Source: Puffinus mauretanicus (Eukaryota; Chordata; Aves; Procellariiformes; Procellariidae). Taken from it: 64,000 nucleotides of DNA. Shown here one piece after another: positions 46,669 through 59,740 of this stretch. The DNA lies in the NCBI GenBank assembly GCA_023333565.1, contig JAJKFH010000205.1, positions 992,001 to 1,056,000 of the forward strand, written 5' to 3'. Position numbers and translations under genes: made by a program. Positions within the stretch are counted from its first letter, which is position 1. Every line of letters starts with the position of its first letter. Below the pieces are notes generated by a model. It was not told the DNA's origin. It made no database searches and saw only the letters and a list, made by a program, of their open reading frames with translations.

Positions 46669-47400
46669 CCTTCAGTCAAAACACTGTTAAAATGCAAAGA
46701 TTTTTGGTTATGCTTTTTTCAGCAAACAGGCTTAGAAATCAGTGTCAATCACAACTCAGTTTCTCCATTTATTATTATTTGTTACTAAAACCTGTTTTAT
46801 TAACATACTTATTCATACAGAATAAGTTTTCAGACTGCTTCTTGTTGAAAAAAAGCACTATTTTTTTTGTCATCGTTTTTTAAACCCAAACTGGCCTCTT
46901 ACGTGCAGCTCCTGTATCAGGATACATCACCCTCTGATTTGGAAAAAGATTCAATTCTCCTCGCTATTGGCTGTTCAGAAAAACAGCCATGGCTTGCTGT
47001 AGTCAGATCAAGGCCAGCAAAGGCTGGCATCGCATGCCAGGAGTCTGGACTGGAGCCCAGTCATGTTTGAGCTATTAGAGATCTAAGAATTACAGGGAGA
47101 CAGAAGCAAATGAAAAGAAAAAATAAATAAATAAAAGGAAGGTGTTTAGAGGAGGGCTGGGAAAAGAAAAAATACGGGCCCTACTGGAGATTAAAACTTT
47201 GTTCAGTGTCCAAAATTCAAAAGCAGCCCTTCTGTGGGTTGGCTCCCGCTTCTCTACAAACAAGTTGGCCCTGCTTATAATCTGTATTAATTTATATAGC
47301 CACCAGCAATGCCAGAACCCGTACAAATCCCTGCCCTGCTGTTTGCCGAATGTTTAAGAGGCAGATCATTTTCAGCGAATTGCTGGTCGGCCACTTGTCA
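46669..47400. other. AT-rich noncoding stretch with (AAAT)n
   Basis: A short (AAAT)n run lies at about 47120-47136. No gene or other repeat was recognised. Confidence 0.55.
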
Positions 47401-47680
47401 ATGATCTCCTTTCAGCTACTCAGGACACCTCTCTCCCTCCCCGCTGCCCGTTCCCCAGCAGAAAACAGTGCCGCCGTCCTGCCTGGGACAATGCTGGCTG
47501 AGTAACCCCAGAGGCATCCGGGCTCACCACGGAATGTCCCTGACGTGCGGAGGGAACCCGGTCTCATGGCCAGCTCCTCCGTGTGTCCTGATAAAGCAGT
47601 GAGACACAGGGAGGAGAAACGTGCTCGGGGAAAAGGGACGGGATCACCCTTCTCTGCTCCCCCACGCACACTCTTCGTTT
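47401..47680. promoter_or_regulatory. CpG-richer patch beside a regulatory block
   Basis: This is one of the GC-richest parts of the window, with repeated CpG (CAGTGCCGCCGTCC, TGACGTGCGGAGGG, ACGTGCTCGGGGAAAAGGGA CGGG). A CRE half-site-like CTGACGTG lies near 47540. It could be a small promoter or the flank of an enhancer. There is no TATA box or clear splice donor. Frames here overlap on both strands (47412-47669, 47545-47871), reflecting GC content. Confidence 0.3.
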
Positions 47681-47965
47681 GTAAACCAGTTAAAAGCCAT
47701 TTTCAAACACACATCCTCGCTCAGAATGAACGCAGTGTGATTCTAATTAGCCCCCAACACTGTTTATTCATTATGGTAAAAAAAGATAATCTTTATTACG
47801 TGGCACGCCAAGGTCACCACTGTTTGAATTATGTGACAGTGTGCAATGACTGCCTGGTGGATTGCTGTTAGGGCCTGAGCTCCGCTCCCGAGAGCTTTAT
47901 TTCTCTCAAATGGAAGCCAAAAATTTAGTATTTCAGCAGGTAATTGTAAGCAAATTTACACACCT
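47681..47965. promoter_or_regulatory. Candidate conserved enhancer block
   Basis: Dense developmental-type sites occur in 285 bp without repeats: GTGTGATTCTAATTAGCCCC, TTTATTCATTATGG, AGATAATC (bicoid/OTX/TALE-like), CTTTATTACGTGG (HOX/CDX-like), AATTATGTGACAGTG (TALE-like TGACAG), and GTAATTG near 47941. The order and lack of decay suggest constraint, but no alignment was made. Confidence 0.4.
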
Positions 47966-50900
47966 TATAGACTAGCCACCGAGCGTGGGCGCGTGCGACT
48001 TGTGTGAATTACAAGACTATAATGTATGTACAACACCCTAGGGTGCTGCACAAGATTGATTACCCAGGCAAGTTGAAAGCCATTGAGTTCTCCCCACCCC
48101 ATGCAAAGACGTGAGAAGATCAAGCCACTTACTTTAAAATAACCAGACAGGTGACCAGCCACTTCCATTCCCACTCTGCTCATAGCGGTTATAACATCAC
48201 ACCCACTGATGCCTTTGAGGATATGCATTACAAAGCACCATTTCTTTTCAGAACATAGGTCTATTTTTTCTTTATCACTGCTAACTTTCTGCATTAATTT
48301 TTTCTAGGTTACTCCTGCTAATGAGCACCTGTGAGGTTCAGACTGCTTCTCTCCAAAAGCATTCAGCTGGGTTTACCCAAAATCAGTTCAGTTTCTTGTT
48401 TGCTGTCCAAACTGCTGATTCTTTCTGTATTCCCTTTGCGTTGTTTTGCCTTCTTTACAGTTAGTGTAAATACATACCTAAAAACATGAACAGTTCAGTG
48501 AAAATGCAAGAGAGTCATTAAACACTAGGCAATGATAGATGCCAGAGTAAGGATGGATTAGCAGACAGTAAGTTACTTAATTACACCTCTGTTAATATGA
48601 TGTTAGTGTTATGACCGAGGGCCCAAAATTTAGACATACAATTTCAGCTGGACATTTCACATTTTCAGAAGCATTCCTGTTCTCTTCTTGGTTTGGGACC
48701 AACATTTTAAGTGACTGAGGACCACGTTAAAAAATCATGCACGTCAGTAGTTTTCTTGGTGAATTCAGAAGAACACAGGCAATTACACATAGCATTCAAA
48801 TTTTATAGTGGAATCATCAAATGTAAGTCTAACATACAATTTCAAGTGTCCTGTTGTTAACTAGATAAATATATTAAATTTTGCAAGCAAAAACAACGAT
48901 GGCAGCACAACAAGATGCCAGTGAATCACCTACAGTTGCAGAACTGCTGAAGAAATGCACTAAAAAAATGAACAAATCAATAACATAATGAGCTTTTCTG
49001 CTTCATCGGGTACCAATCAGGATACTAACAAGAATCAAATTGGTAAAAATATTTGGAACCAGGAAGAGACTCATTTCTTCTGATCAGGAGAGAACTGTTC
49101 ACTCTAGCATAGGCAGTAGAAGCTGCTACATTTGGGGCTCCAGTCACTACATTGACAAAGTGAGGAAACCAATGTCATTCAAGAGCCAGATTACTGCATC
49201 ACGTGTGTGGTCTTCATGGAAACCCAGCTACTACCTCAATTTTGGATGTTATCAAAGATGCTATATAAGAATACCTTTTGCTGATATAAAAACATTTGAA
49301 TTGTAACAAAGCCACGAAAAAGGTTCAACATAAGCCGTACTGCCTGGGAAGCAGGCAAAGACAGCTGTTCAGCGATCCTCCAGAAAGCAAAGTAAGCCTA
49401 ACGCAAGGAGTCAGGGTATGAAGTCAATGTGCATCGTGGCTCCAGGCATACCTAAGCAGGGCTGCATTTGCATTTACGCAACCAACCAGTGTATTAGCAG
49501 TTCTGCTTAGCCCCTTATTCCACAAAAAATAATTAGGAAAAGAGGGGAAAAAAGGAGAGCCACCACACTGTTTTGAAGGCTGATTTGCACCCACAGAGCA
49601 AGAGGTGTTTTGGTTTTAAGCTTGTCAAGTGATTAAATTGCACTCCGTTACATCAGAGAGGCAGCAAACCTGCATAAAAAGTTGGGGATGGACAATCTTC
49701 TGGGGTCCCTGCAACTGAGGGAAGTTTGGGATCCCTGATGTTCAGGTATGGTTCTCTCTAAATTTCCAGGGTGAATTTTATATGCCATGCAGCCCTGGCC
49801 TCCAGCTGCCCCTCTAAAAGGTGCTGGTCTCCTATAGATTGTGTCATGCCTGCCATACCTGTATGAATGTTACAGTACAACAAGACTTCCAAAATTATAC
49901 TAAAATAAATATATATTATATTAGATAATATTTAGTTAGCTACCTTTCTTCCATCCTGACTGCAGAAATAAACCTATTTTTAAGACCATGTTAAGAAATT
50001 GCTTGCAAAGTAGTTACATCTTTTATAGAGTACACCAATGCCACTTGCTCCAGAAACATACAGAAACAAGCTTGACTCCCCAAATTTTGCAATGGTTCGC
50101 CTAAGTTGCATGTACTGATGCACTAGTGTAAAGTTCATGAAACTCTACAGTAGCAAGCAGAGTTTGGGCATTTGCACTTAGAAAACACACAGTTTATTTT
50201 TGCCATTCACCTGTTTATTCCTATTTGCTACTAGCAACTTCTTCAGAATTTGCACCACTGAAGAACTTTTAATGTTTATTGAGTCCTCATGGAGCAGAAG
50301 CAGCTCTGGAAGACTTCTGCACTTACTCTTACAGCCTTTACATTGTCACAGGCCATAAAATTCACACTTTGCTGATGCAATTGTGAGCTTGGAGGCAGCA
50401 TCTTGCAAAACTGGATTGACAGTGCAAAAGCACATCTGCTTCTATTTTGATAGCTATCTTTACAAAAGAAATACTTTTTCCCTTTCAAAAGTAAAGCTTC
50501 ATACTTAGAACATAATGCAAAATGTAGCAAAGTTAACATGGGAAATGCAGGTCTGTGATTAGCGACTCCTTTTGAAATATCTTCCAGCATCAACTTGGAA
50601 GAAGCAATCCCCTAAGTAGCACAAACTGCACAATGAGATATCATTAAGGGCATAAATGGGGCATAACTTCAATACAGATCCCATCTAAAGTATCATCAAT
50701 ATATTCATTTCTTAAAAGAAATTAGGAAAAAATACCCAGCCTTTTTTTCACATGCAAAAGTTGCAGTGCTCAATGTGAACTCGAGTTGTGCAGAATTTCA
50801 GAGTCCAGGTTTGAAATACTTTGTAGTTAGAAATGTTTTTTTCTCGCCACTTGGAAAGCATTGGATTGCGTGCGTGTGTTTTTTTCATTCTACAGCTTGG

Positions 50901-53900
50901 GTTTTCAGAGGTTGCTTTAGTGTCACATAACGCAAAAGAAATTGCTGGATCGACTTTGCTCACTATTTTGGAGAGACCATCATTTGTGACAGTCACCAAG
51001 AAACAAAAATTTCAGCCTAATAGGTAATTTTTTCCAAAGGCCCTAAGCACTGAAAACAGTGTCATGATGGAAGATGTCTTGCAACCTTAACTGCAGAGCG
51101 GTTGCTCCTGGCGCCTGCTCTATTACACGGACCTTCAGAGATACATATAGTGAAGAGGCACTATAGATTATAGTTGATCTTTTTTTCCTCTCTTTTTAAC
51201 TAAAATTATATGCTGTAGTCCATCAGATGAGTTCCCTGGCTAGAGCTGTATCTGAAGGAAACTTTGTCCTCATACTGCAAAAGGAAACCAGAAATAGAGG
51301 CCTTGGCAGTCTGGGGCTTTCCTAGCAGCCCACTTATAATGAACATAGGAAAGGACACGGTGGCCTACTTTTGAAAGGATATTTCTGCCAAGTCACAAAA
51401 TAATAAGAAAAAGAATATATGGTATAACCAAAAAAAAAATATCTTTATGTTATGGAAATTATGACTGATGACATCTCTTGCCCCTGTTGCCTGTGATCTA
51501 TTTGAACATATACAAGACCTTAATTATAGACTTTAGTAAATAATCAGGCCTAAAGCATGCTCTCAGCCTGAACGGAGGAGCAATCCAAGCGTAGGAACCG
51601 ATTATATTAAGCAGAAGTGTCAAGGTACTGGAGGGGATGCTGAACCCGGGAAAGAGGTTGACTCGAAGGCACCAACATTCGTCTTGTTGCCTTTTAAGAG
51701 GGGCAACGCATTCCCACATACCAAGTTTTTATTAATTCATCCTCCTTGGAAACCAAAAAACAAGCCTTCCCTGATTATATACTTGCAAAGCTGAAAATGC
51801 AGTAAAAGAAAACAGCAAAAATGACCAAGTTCCTCAACATGAATATGAAATACTGAAGCCAGCAGAATTATTCCACATGCTTGCCCCTTCCCAAGCTGAA
51901 AACATCCTCTATCTTCCTCACGAAGTAAATGCTTTTCCCTTGAGTAAAGCATGATACAGAGACACGTCACTGCCAAATAAGCAGGGCTCTCTTTTTCAAG
52001 ACTAAGTCATTTGGGGAGCCTGACTTGAGACATCTTGAAGGAACTCTAGTCTCAGAAATCACATGTTCCTGCTCTCTGGAAATCAAATTACTTTAAAGCA
52101 TTAATTTGAACAACTGAAGACCAAGGAACTTAAGCATGCAACTTTTCTGAAGTCTCAGGCCAGAAGGATAAGCCATTTCACTCTTCCATGCTGAAGAAAG
52201 CTCTTTACTCCTACGGTACATTAGAGTGCATAACAACATGTGCCTCTATTCCCTCCTAAAGAGGACCAGATAGAAGAAAAATATTTGTAGAGAACTTATC
52301 TCTCCACAAAACAAGGAATTGGACAGGAATTGGCTCATAGCACCGAAGGCAAAGCAGGTTAGCAATGTCCTACACACACAGGGAGAGCTAGAAAGGAATT
52401 TCCTGATAAAATGTGAGAGGTTTTGTTTCGTTTTTGTCTTGTTCTTTTGAAAAACCTGAATGTTTTAATGAAATATGCCTGTTCAGTGCCTCCCAACAGA
52501 AACAGAACAGGGAATGCAAAAACTCTAAAATCTCTAGCTCGAATTGAAGTTCTCAGGACTGCTGAAACTGCTCTTAAGGCCCAGCCAGGCTCAAGGAAAG
52601 GAGTTGTCCATGTTTGGAAGGAATGTTAATTTTTAAATAGAGAACATCTGATTTTTCCAAAACAGCTCTTTACTTTTCTCTCTACAGGAAGTTTCTATTT
52701 ACTGTTATCTCTTGTACTTTTTCAAGCACCCATCCAGACTACTAGGAAGATACCGTCGGGATGTGTACGTTATTAGCCTTGTTAAAGTTCTGAAACATGC
52801 GTTCACCTTAATTATTCTGAAGCATCATTATTCCCTTCTCAGAGCTTATCTTGTCTTATGCAAAACTATTAGGTCACTCACAAATGATCAGTGAATATGA
52901 AAGTGAACATACAGGTGATGATATATGCAAAATGTATTTTTTTTTGCATCTTCAAGGGCTGAAAAATCCAGTTCTAAAATTATTATCTTTGGAAACACAG
53001 AACTTTGCTTTGAAACACACACACACACTTTCTCCACAGACCAAACATATGTGATTATAATTAGTTATTCTAAAGTGTGGAGACACAGTAAATGATGTCT
53101 ACCACTTCCCGGGTGAGAAAACTTCTCTTCTTCCTTATATATATATGTCTCTCACTGAAAAAAAGTAAAAGTTGTTCATCTTTCAGGCTGGGTTTGACTG
53201 CAGTAAGTCTTGTGTCTTGTATTTCTAGAGGCAAAATGAATGCTTTGTTGTAAAATCATCATCTCACAAAATTAGAGATTTGCAGAAACAGATTTCTCAA
53301 AAATGATTCAGTTGGGATACAATAGCATTTGTCAGCAAAAACATTCCAGAAAGCTTTACGTGGCACAATTACTTATTAACATTATTTTACCTTAAAAGGG
53401 GTGTAAGAAACAAAGCTAAGTCCTATTCTTACCAAAACAACGAGGCGGGGTGGGGGGAATCTTCAGCAAGAAGATGACAAAAACCATCTTTAGATCTTTC
53501 ACAGGGGTGAAAGAGCACTTTCTGAGAAATGCAGAAAACAAACAATATAATCCTACCTTATATATGACTGTCTCAAATTCCTGATCCATCCTTTGAAACC
53601 AACAAATAAGAACCTGAGCCTGTGGTAGGATAAGGTCAAAGAAAAGGGAGGCTGGGGAAAGAAGTGAAGCACCTTTCCCCCACTCCACACCAAGGCCACA
53701 TCCTGGGCTGTCCTCAGCACAAACAGGCCCAAGGTCTGTTTCACCAAAGATCACCAAATTCAGGCTCACAGAAGGAGGTACTCAGATGCCACCAGGCTTA
53801 AGTATTTTTGCCAAAACCATGAACTGATTTCAGCTCCCAACTTTGCCTAAGGAATCTCAAGTATCTCTTTAAGACGGTCCCTCACTGTCACTCCAGTGGT

Positions 53901-54589
53901 ACCAGATAGACTTAAAGGTATTTGGTTTTGCAGTCCAATATGAAAAATCAGAAGTAGCAATGTATTTTTGCAAGAATGGTTGAAATTTGACAGGAAACAA
54001 AGTCCATGTTTACTTCAACTGGGACAGAGAAGATTGGGCAGAGTATTGACGAAAGCTTGTAAGACGGTGTCAGAAATAGCACGCAATGGCCCAGACCAAA
54101 AGGTTACTGTAAGGAAATAAAACACAAGGAAAAACTGTCTTCACACCATGTGTATCCAAGCTCTTGCGTTCATGGCTATACAAATTTAGAGTTAAATATT
54201 GTAGCTGGACTGCCAGAAAAGCTAGCTAATTCTATGACCAATAATAAGATGTACACCTATAGAAGCTAAAGCTAACTGGATTTCACCATACATAAAGTAA
54301 TCTCTGGAGGCACCCTTTCCTTCCACATTTAGTGTTATGGGTAATCACCCTGAATTCCCTCTACAGCACGCTTTTCTTTGAAACATCAAGTATTGGTCAG
54401 TGCTAACATCAGTATGCAAAACTGATTGGAGTAGCGAGTCCAAAGGCAAAAACATATAGGTGCCTAGCGCAGTACGTACACATAAATCAGTCTTCACAGC
54501 AGAATATTTCTTTCTTTTTTTCCGTTTTGCTAACAAAGCAAGCTCTTTAAAATTGGAGGTGGGGGAAAAATAAGTTGCAAGTCCAAAGG
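47966..54589. other. Noncoding stretch, no gene recognised
   Basis: This 6.6-kb interval has no recognisable repeat or gene. A short AT-rich run lies at about 49890-49945 and an (AC)n run at 53013-53028. Frames of up to 117 codons (53416-53769, minus) overlap other frames and have no domain. Confidence 0.5.
53013..53028. repeat. Short (AC)n microsatellite
   Basis: About eight AC units. Confidence 0.85.
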
Positions 54590-54885
54590 AGCACTATGAA
54601 CATCTACTGCAACCATCCACATAAAATAGGTTACAGAATCCCACCTCCAGTGGAGAAAGGTTGCGCTTCCCTTCTACATAAGCAAATATGGTTTTGCGCA
54701 GTACCTTGAGGCTGACCTACAGCCTTTTTCTAAAAAGGCCCAATCTCAAGTTAGAATTCAAGTGATGATGGATTTATCACTTCCCTTGGTAAACTGCTCC
54801 TATAGTTAATTATCCTTACTATTTAAGTCACGTCTCATTTCCAGTTTAAAAAAATTTGCTGAAGACCTCATAATATTTTTTTCTA
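54590..54885 (-). mobile_element. Old CR1 LINE fragment
   Basis: On the plus strand CAAGTGATGATGGATTTATC, then ACTTCCCTTGGTAAACTGCT, then CCTATAGTTAATTATCCTTA, then GTCTCATTTCCAGTTTAAAA match antisense ancient CR1 ('agtgatggagaatccaccacttcccttggtaaattgttccaatggttaattaccctcactgtta', 'ccttatttccagtttgaattt'). This is the ORF2 C-terminal region, equivalent to the 'catccaccacctctctgggcaacctgt' part of the copy at 25533-25980. The left part (54590-54740) is less certain. Confidence 0.65.
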
Positions 54886-56934
54886 CAATGTGTGCCTATA
54901 TGCATGTGTTTTTGTGTGTGCACACCCACACACATATTTGTTTAAAATAACCCCACTTTAATTCCTAAAGAAGGGTTCTTTTTCCACATGCAATGCTGTA
55001 TCATCACTGGATCTGAAAACTTGGATTTTAATTCAGAACTGCTGCTGGACTGATATCTAGTCGCATGGCAAAGGATTCCAGTTCAGTACCTAAAGTCAGG
55101 CTTCTTAAGGCTGGGGATATCTAAACAAAAGCAAACTGACAGCCAACCCTTGGATTTCCCTTAGAAAACCAGCAGTTGCAAAAGGTGAATATTTTCTCCT
55201 ACATTTTTAGGCACAGAATTAAATGCATATGTGTACTTCATCAATCATTGCTGCATATTTTACATTATAACTATTAGAAGGCTGGCCACTGCTTATAATC
55301 ATTAAATGTATGCTTATATATTTTACATACCGGCTGTGAGACATCTCGAGAAAAGACTCTTCAGCCAACTTATGATCAACATGAATTTTTCTTTTTTTTT
55401 CTTAAAGGTCCTGGAGTTTTTACAGTTTTTCTTTTGCGATCCTATCAAGCTTGCTATTATTAATTTTCTGAAGACTTTTGAAAAGGCTGGAAAACAGGGA
55501 GAGGTATGGAGAAGACTACAAGAAGAGAGAGAGCGCTTCATCTCTATTCCTGCAAAGTTTCTGCTGTCCAGATGCAGTCTCTCTCACAGACGATGAATCA
55601 TATGCCTAGAAAGAAACTACATTTCTGAGTAAACCACATTCAGTTACTGTCTCTGTTTGGTTATATATTAGGTAAACCTAACCAATCAAAGCTCATCAGC
55701 TGACACAGAAGCCAGTGGAATTAAAACACAGACATACAAAAATTCTTGTAAATTATCAGTAGGGTCATACAAGGCCTTAAATATTGAGGAAAGCAAAACA
55801 ACCTATTAATAACTGAAACACTGATAAAGTTTCTGCATAGTCTAAAGAAGAAGAGAGAATCAGGAGGTAAAGTTTCCAAGTTTTTGCGGTCAGTAAGTTT
55901 TTAATCTGATGTGAAAATGCTTGCGTGCCTCCATGTCCTGGGACAACCAGGATTCAGGGTCCGAGAGACAGTTCAGCTGGGGGTAAATGTATTAAAGGAT
56001 TATGGACAAGGAGGAAAAATAAAGGTAAGCAAAACACTGTAAATTATTCTAGTCATATGTGAAGTGAGGCATATGTTTATGCAACATCAGAAGCAGATGA
56101 GTTGGCAACAGTTAGACTGTGACCTGACTGGTCCAGCCTCTATCGTTTCTACGTGCCCTACTGTTTTCATCAGACCTTTGTGATTTTCGCTAGCAGGAGA
56201 TCAGAAACACACTTTTCAAGTTCAAGCACACTGTCTGGAGGTATGAAGTTACTGGGAGGGCTATCATGAAAGAATAAGCAGGGTGCACAAGGCAAAAAGA
56301 AAAGGGCACGTTCTGCTAAGCCTCCAGCAGCAGGATGCAACGCTGCGCTCGGTGGTGCCTCTGCACCCTCTGCTGCTGCGCTGCCGGTTGGGCGGCCGGA
56401 GCGATGCATCCCGCAGCATGCCAGTCTGCCAGAGCCCGCAGCAAGCATGATTAAATGAACTTAGCCTGCTGGCAGTTAAACAACGTCTTCAGGAAAACTG
56501 TGGCATTATGTGCAGCAGTATGCAGTGTAACCTGATCCAGTCAAAGCTTGTGTCATCTCAGGTCAGAAATTATAGGGAAAGAAGAAACTGTGGGTTTTGT
56601 TTGTTTATTTGGTTTAAATATGAGGCCAGTGCAAAGATCAGTTGTCAAATGGAAAATATTGGTTGAGAAGTACTGAAGAAAGAAAATAGTCCCAAGAGAA
56701 GAGTCCTCTGTGCCACAGTACAAAATCCACAGGTCCCCAATCTCTTTAAGGCTCTATCTGAGCAGGTTTAAACCAGATTCCCAACAGATCCTAGAAAAAC
56801 TGCTTTGTATTATATCCAAATCCCTGCATTGGGCTATAGAGCTCCAAGGCATAAGCCAGTTTGCATTGGAAAGAAAGAAGTCTCCCTTAACACCAAGTTA
56901 TCTGATAACTGTCCTTTCCAAGAATACATAAACT
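54886..56934. other. Noncoding stretch with a GC-rich patch
   Basis: Degenerate (TG/CA)n sequence lies near 54903-54937. 56330-56450 is unusually CpG-rich (GTTGGGCGGCCGGAGCGATG). The 92-codon minus frame at 56170-56448 runs through that patch and shows alanine/glycine-rich sequence typical of translated GC-rich DNA, not a family. No gene is supported. Confidence 0.5.
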
Positions 56935-57030
56935 TCCTGCTGAAGTAGCATCTGGTTCTGGCCACTGGCTGGAACAAGATACTGGGCTGAATGAACCAGG
57001 AGCCTGATCTGGTAACACTACCTCCTACAG
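56935..57030 (+). mobile_element. Old CR1 3'-UTR fragment
   Basis: AGTAGCATCTGGTTCTGGCC, then ACTGGCTGGAACAAGATACT, GGGCTGAATGAACCAGGAGC and CTGATCTGG match the ancient CR1 tail 'agcatctggtactggccactgtcggagacaggatactgggctagatggaccattggtctgatccagt'. No ORF part or terminal repeat is preserved. Confidence 0.7.
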
Positions 57031-59621
57031 CTCTGGTGGGCGCCCAGCGGAGGTACCACCTGGAGCAAGGCATTTCCCCATTCAAGCACAAGCCGTATGC
57101 TGGGAATGAAAAATCAACTTCAAATAATCATGCAGCATGCCATTGTGTTTTAGATTAATATCCTGGCTATCAAGTACACACAGCAATGGTTATCAGCCTT
57201 GCTACTTTTTCCCATTTTGAATTGTGTCTAATAATTATTTTAGAGACATAGATGCCCTGTCCACAGTTTATAAAATACTTCAGCATCTTTTGGAACAAGA
57301 TGTTGATGTAGTGGATGGGTCAACACTGCTGTGTCTGACCTGCCTCAGGGCCAGGCTCCAAATCCCATTCACTGCCCAGCTGCACACTTTGACTTGGTAG
57401 ATTACCCCTGTGTGCCAGTTCTGGGATAACCTACACAGCTCTTTCAACAACCAAACTTTGCCTGTGCTTTCAGCACACTCAAATGCACATGAACCTCCAC
57501 CCATGGGGACAGCTGTGGAGGTATGTGCCTGGTGCAGCAAAATTTCTCTCTCATCAGCCTTTGAGGTGTTGCTATAAAACCAGCATTGGGTAGATAACGT
57601 GGTCAGGGATTCTCCTAAGACAGCACTGGCATTGAATGCTATTTAGAGACAGTCTGAAGCCAGGCTGAACCTCTAAAAAGAAAATGGGAATGCAACACAT
57701 AGGGCCTTAGGAGTGCACTGAAGTTCAAACCAGCTCCCGAGATCACCCAGCACAACCAAGTGCAGCCACTGAGCCCCAACCTCTCAAGCGATAATCCATC
57801 TCTCCACCATTCCAATGGGAACTTGCAAACAAGCCTAGAAGTGAAGTGCTGCACGCTTCTCATGTGAAAATCTCAACCTCATTACAGCTGTCATTCAGCC
57901 TGCAATACTAAAGTATCACATCACTCCGGTAGAAAGCAACATCAACCAGCTAAACAGGGATTAGAAGATATAACAAGAGAGCGTTCATCTCTCCTTGACA
58001 GATCTGCCAAACAAGATAATTTAACTGAGAGTTTTGCCAGGAACAAAAAGCTGGTGAGTGCTGCAAAGCAGCGATGGCCTGCCAGCCCAGCCAAAGAGCC
58101 ACAGGAATGTTGAATCAATGCCTCCGATGGCTAGTGTGTCTAAATATACATTAAAAAGCAAACATAGCACTCTTAAATACAGCAGCTGAATCTATGCTGC
58201 TGGGCCTGATGCACCGTTTCCATCACCCCCTATGCAAAATACAATGCAAGTCATGGCAGCTTTAAATACAGTGACGGTAGAGGAGATGACAAGATGTGAT
58301 GCTTTTTTTCCCCCCATTTGGAAACTTAACATGCAATGAAAGGTGCTCAGTTACTCTGAAGATCAGGCCCCCAGTTTGAATTCAATTACTTTGTCCAATA
58401 ACTGAATCAAAGATGCAGCTTCCTGTTTTCCGATTGCAAAGTAAGCCTGCCAATCAAAAAAGTTATTTTTGATTTTAAATCAAATGTTATTGAAAAATAT
58501 CAAATTTTTCAAGTTCCTCTGATGTTCATTTTGCATACAAAGCACCCATTACTTGCACCTTTTGCCCCATGACATGTATAAGGAACACAGAGAATCATCT
58601 ACTGTGGCCAGTTTGTCCGCTTCCCTGGTTTCAAAAGAAACAGACTGTTTCAGTTTACCCTCATTAACACTTCAGCCTACCCAGGCACAGGTGTTTTGTT
58701 GTTTTTCAGGGGGTTTGGTTTTGGGTTGGGGGGGTGAGGAATTAAAGTAACAGGAACAAACATGGTGACATTTTTAGAATGGGATACAACTCCAAATGGA
58801 AAGAATTACATGTCAATGATGGACTGATCTCTGTCCTTACTTTCTTGAGGCATGAATTATGGCCAATGTTTCAGTTCTTAGACCCAATCTTCAAGTGCTA
58901 TAAACTCTCATAGATCCATGCTGACGTACACTAGCAGAAGATTTGTCCATTATACATACACCTGTGACTAATACATTTGAATGGAAGGCTGAAGTCCAAG
59001 CAAGTTGAGGGAAAAACAAATTATTACAGTAAAGGCACCCAGTCCGCAGGCCAGCTGAGCAATCCTTGAATGAAATCCAGAAGAAAAAAGTTTGGACTTA
59101 GTCCATTCGCAGCTCCCATGGGACTGGAGAACAAGCAGCAAATGCCAGATTGCAGTTCAACTTGCTTTTATCTCTCCCACCTTGTTCCCGTTCTCAGAAC
59201 GGCACCAACAAGTTGATGAATGTTATTCTGCAGTGACCCCTGCTCCGTAGAAACAGCATGGCAAGCCCTCCCACTCCTTTCATTCCCAACCCCTTTTCTT
59301 CTCAAGAATCACTTTGAAGGTTCATAACATTCAGCCCTGAAGGCAAGAGGGTTTTTCCAATGTAAATTTCTTTTGGTCACCGCAATATGAACAGAAATCT
59401 TGGGTAGCTCTATTCCGCAACAGGGTTTTCATATTTCCTTTGCCTGCCCAGCTATTTATCATTTTCCAATAATCCTATGCCCGGGAGACAATAACACTCA
59501 GCAAATTGTCTTCCCTCCCCTCCCCCTGTCCCACACACACAATAATGTTTCCATGCCTGAAAGTCTGTCCATCAATGCTGATCGGAAAGAAAGATGTTTA
59601 TCTCTACATATGGCAAGCCAC
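57031..59621. other. Noncoding stretch, no gene recognised
   Basis: Chance frames only. A G-rich run at 58709-58734 is listed separately. No repeats were recognised. Confidence 0.55.
58709..58734 (+). other. G-rich tract, possible G-quadruplex
   Basis: G runs of 5, 3 and 7 lie within 26 bases; the seven-G run can be split 3-1-3 to give four G triplets with gaps of 9, 2 and 1. The 9-base gap contains an extra GG. This is an extended, not canonical, quadruplex motif. Confidence 0.4.
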
Positions 59622-59740
59622 AAAAGTTAGAGATGGAAAAAGATCTATTAGATCATTGAGTCTGAAACTCTGCTAGCGAAGGACAGAGCCTCCAGAGAAT
59701 ACAGAATTGTTTTTAAACAGATGCAATAAATCGTCCTTCA
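59622..59740 (-). mobile_element. Old CR1 3'-end fragment
   Basis: On the plus strand TTAGAGATGGAAAAAGATCT, then ATTAGATCATTGAGTCTGAA, then ACAGAATTGTTTTTAAACAG match antisense ancient CR1 ('tagagatggaaaagacctattagatcatcgagtccatccccctgc', 'caggattgttccct'). It is short and diverged, of a different and older subfamily than the copy at 25533-25980. Confidence 0.65.

Noticed and set aside
56170..56448. 92-codon alanine-rich minus-strand frame
   Set aside because: Composition follows the local CpG-rich patch; no family signature.
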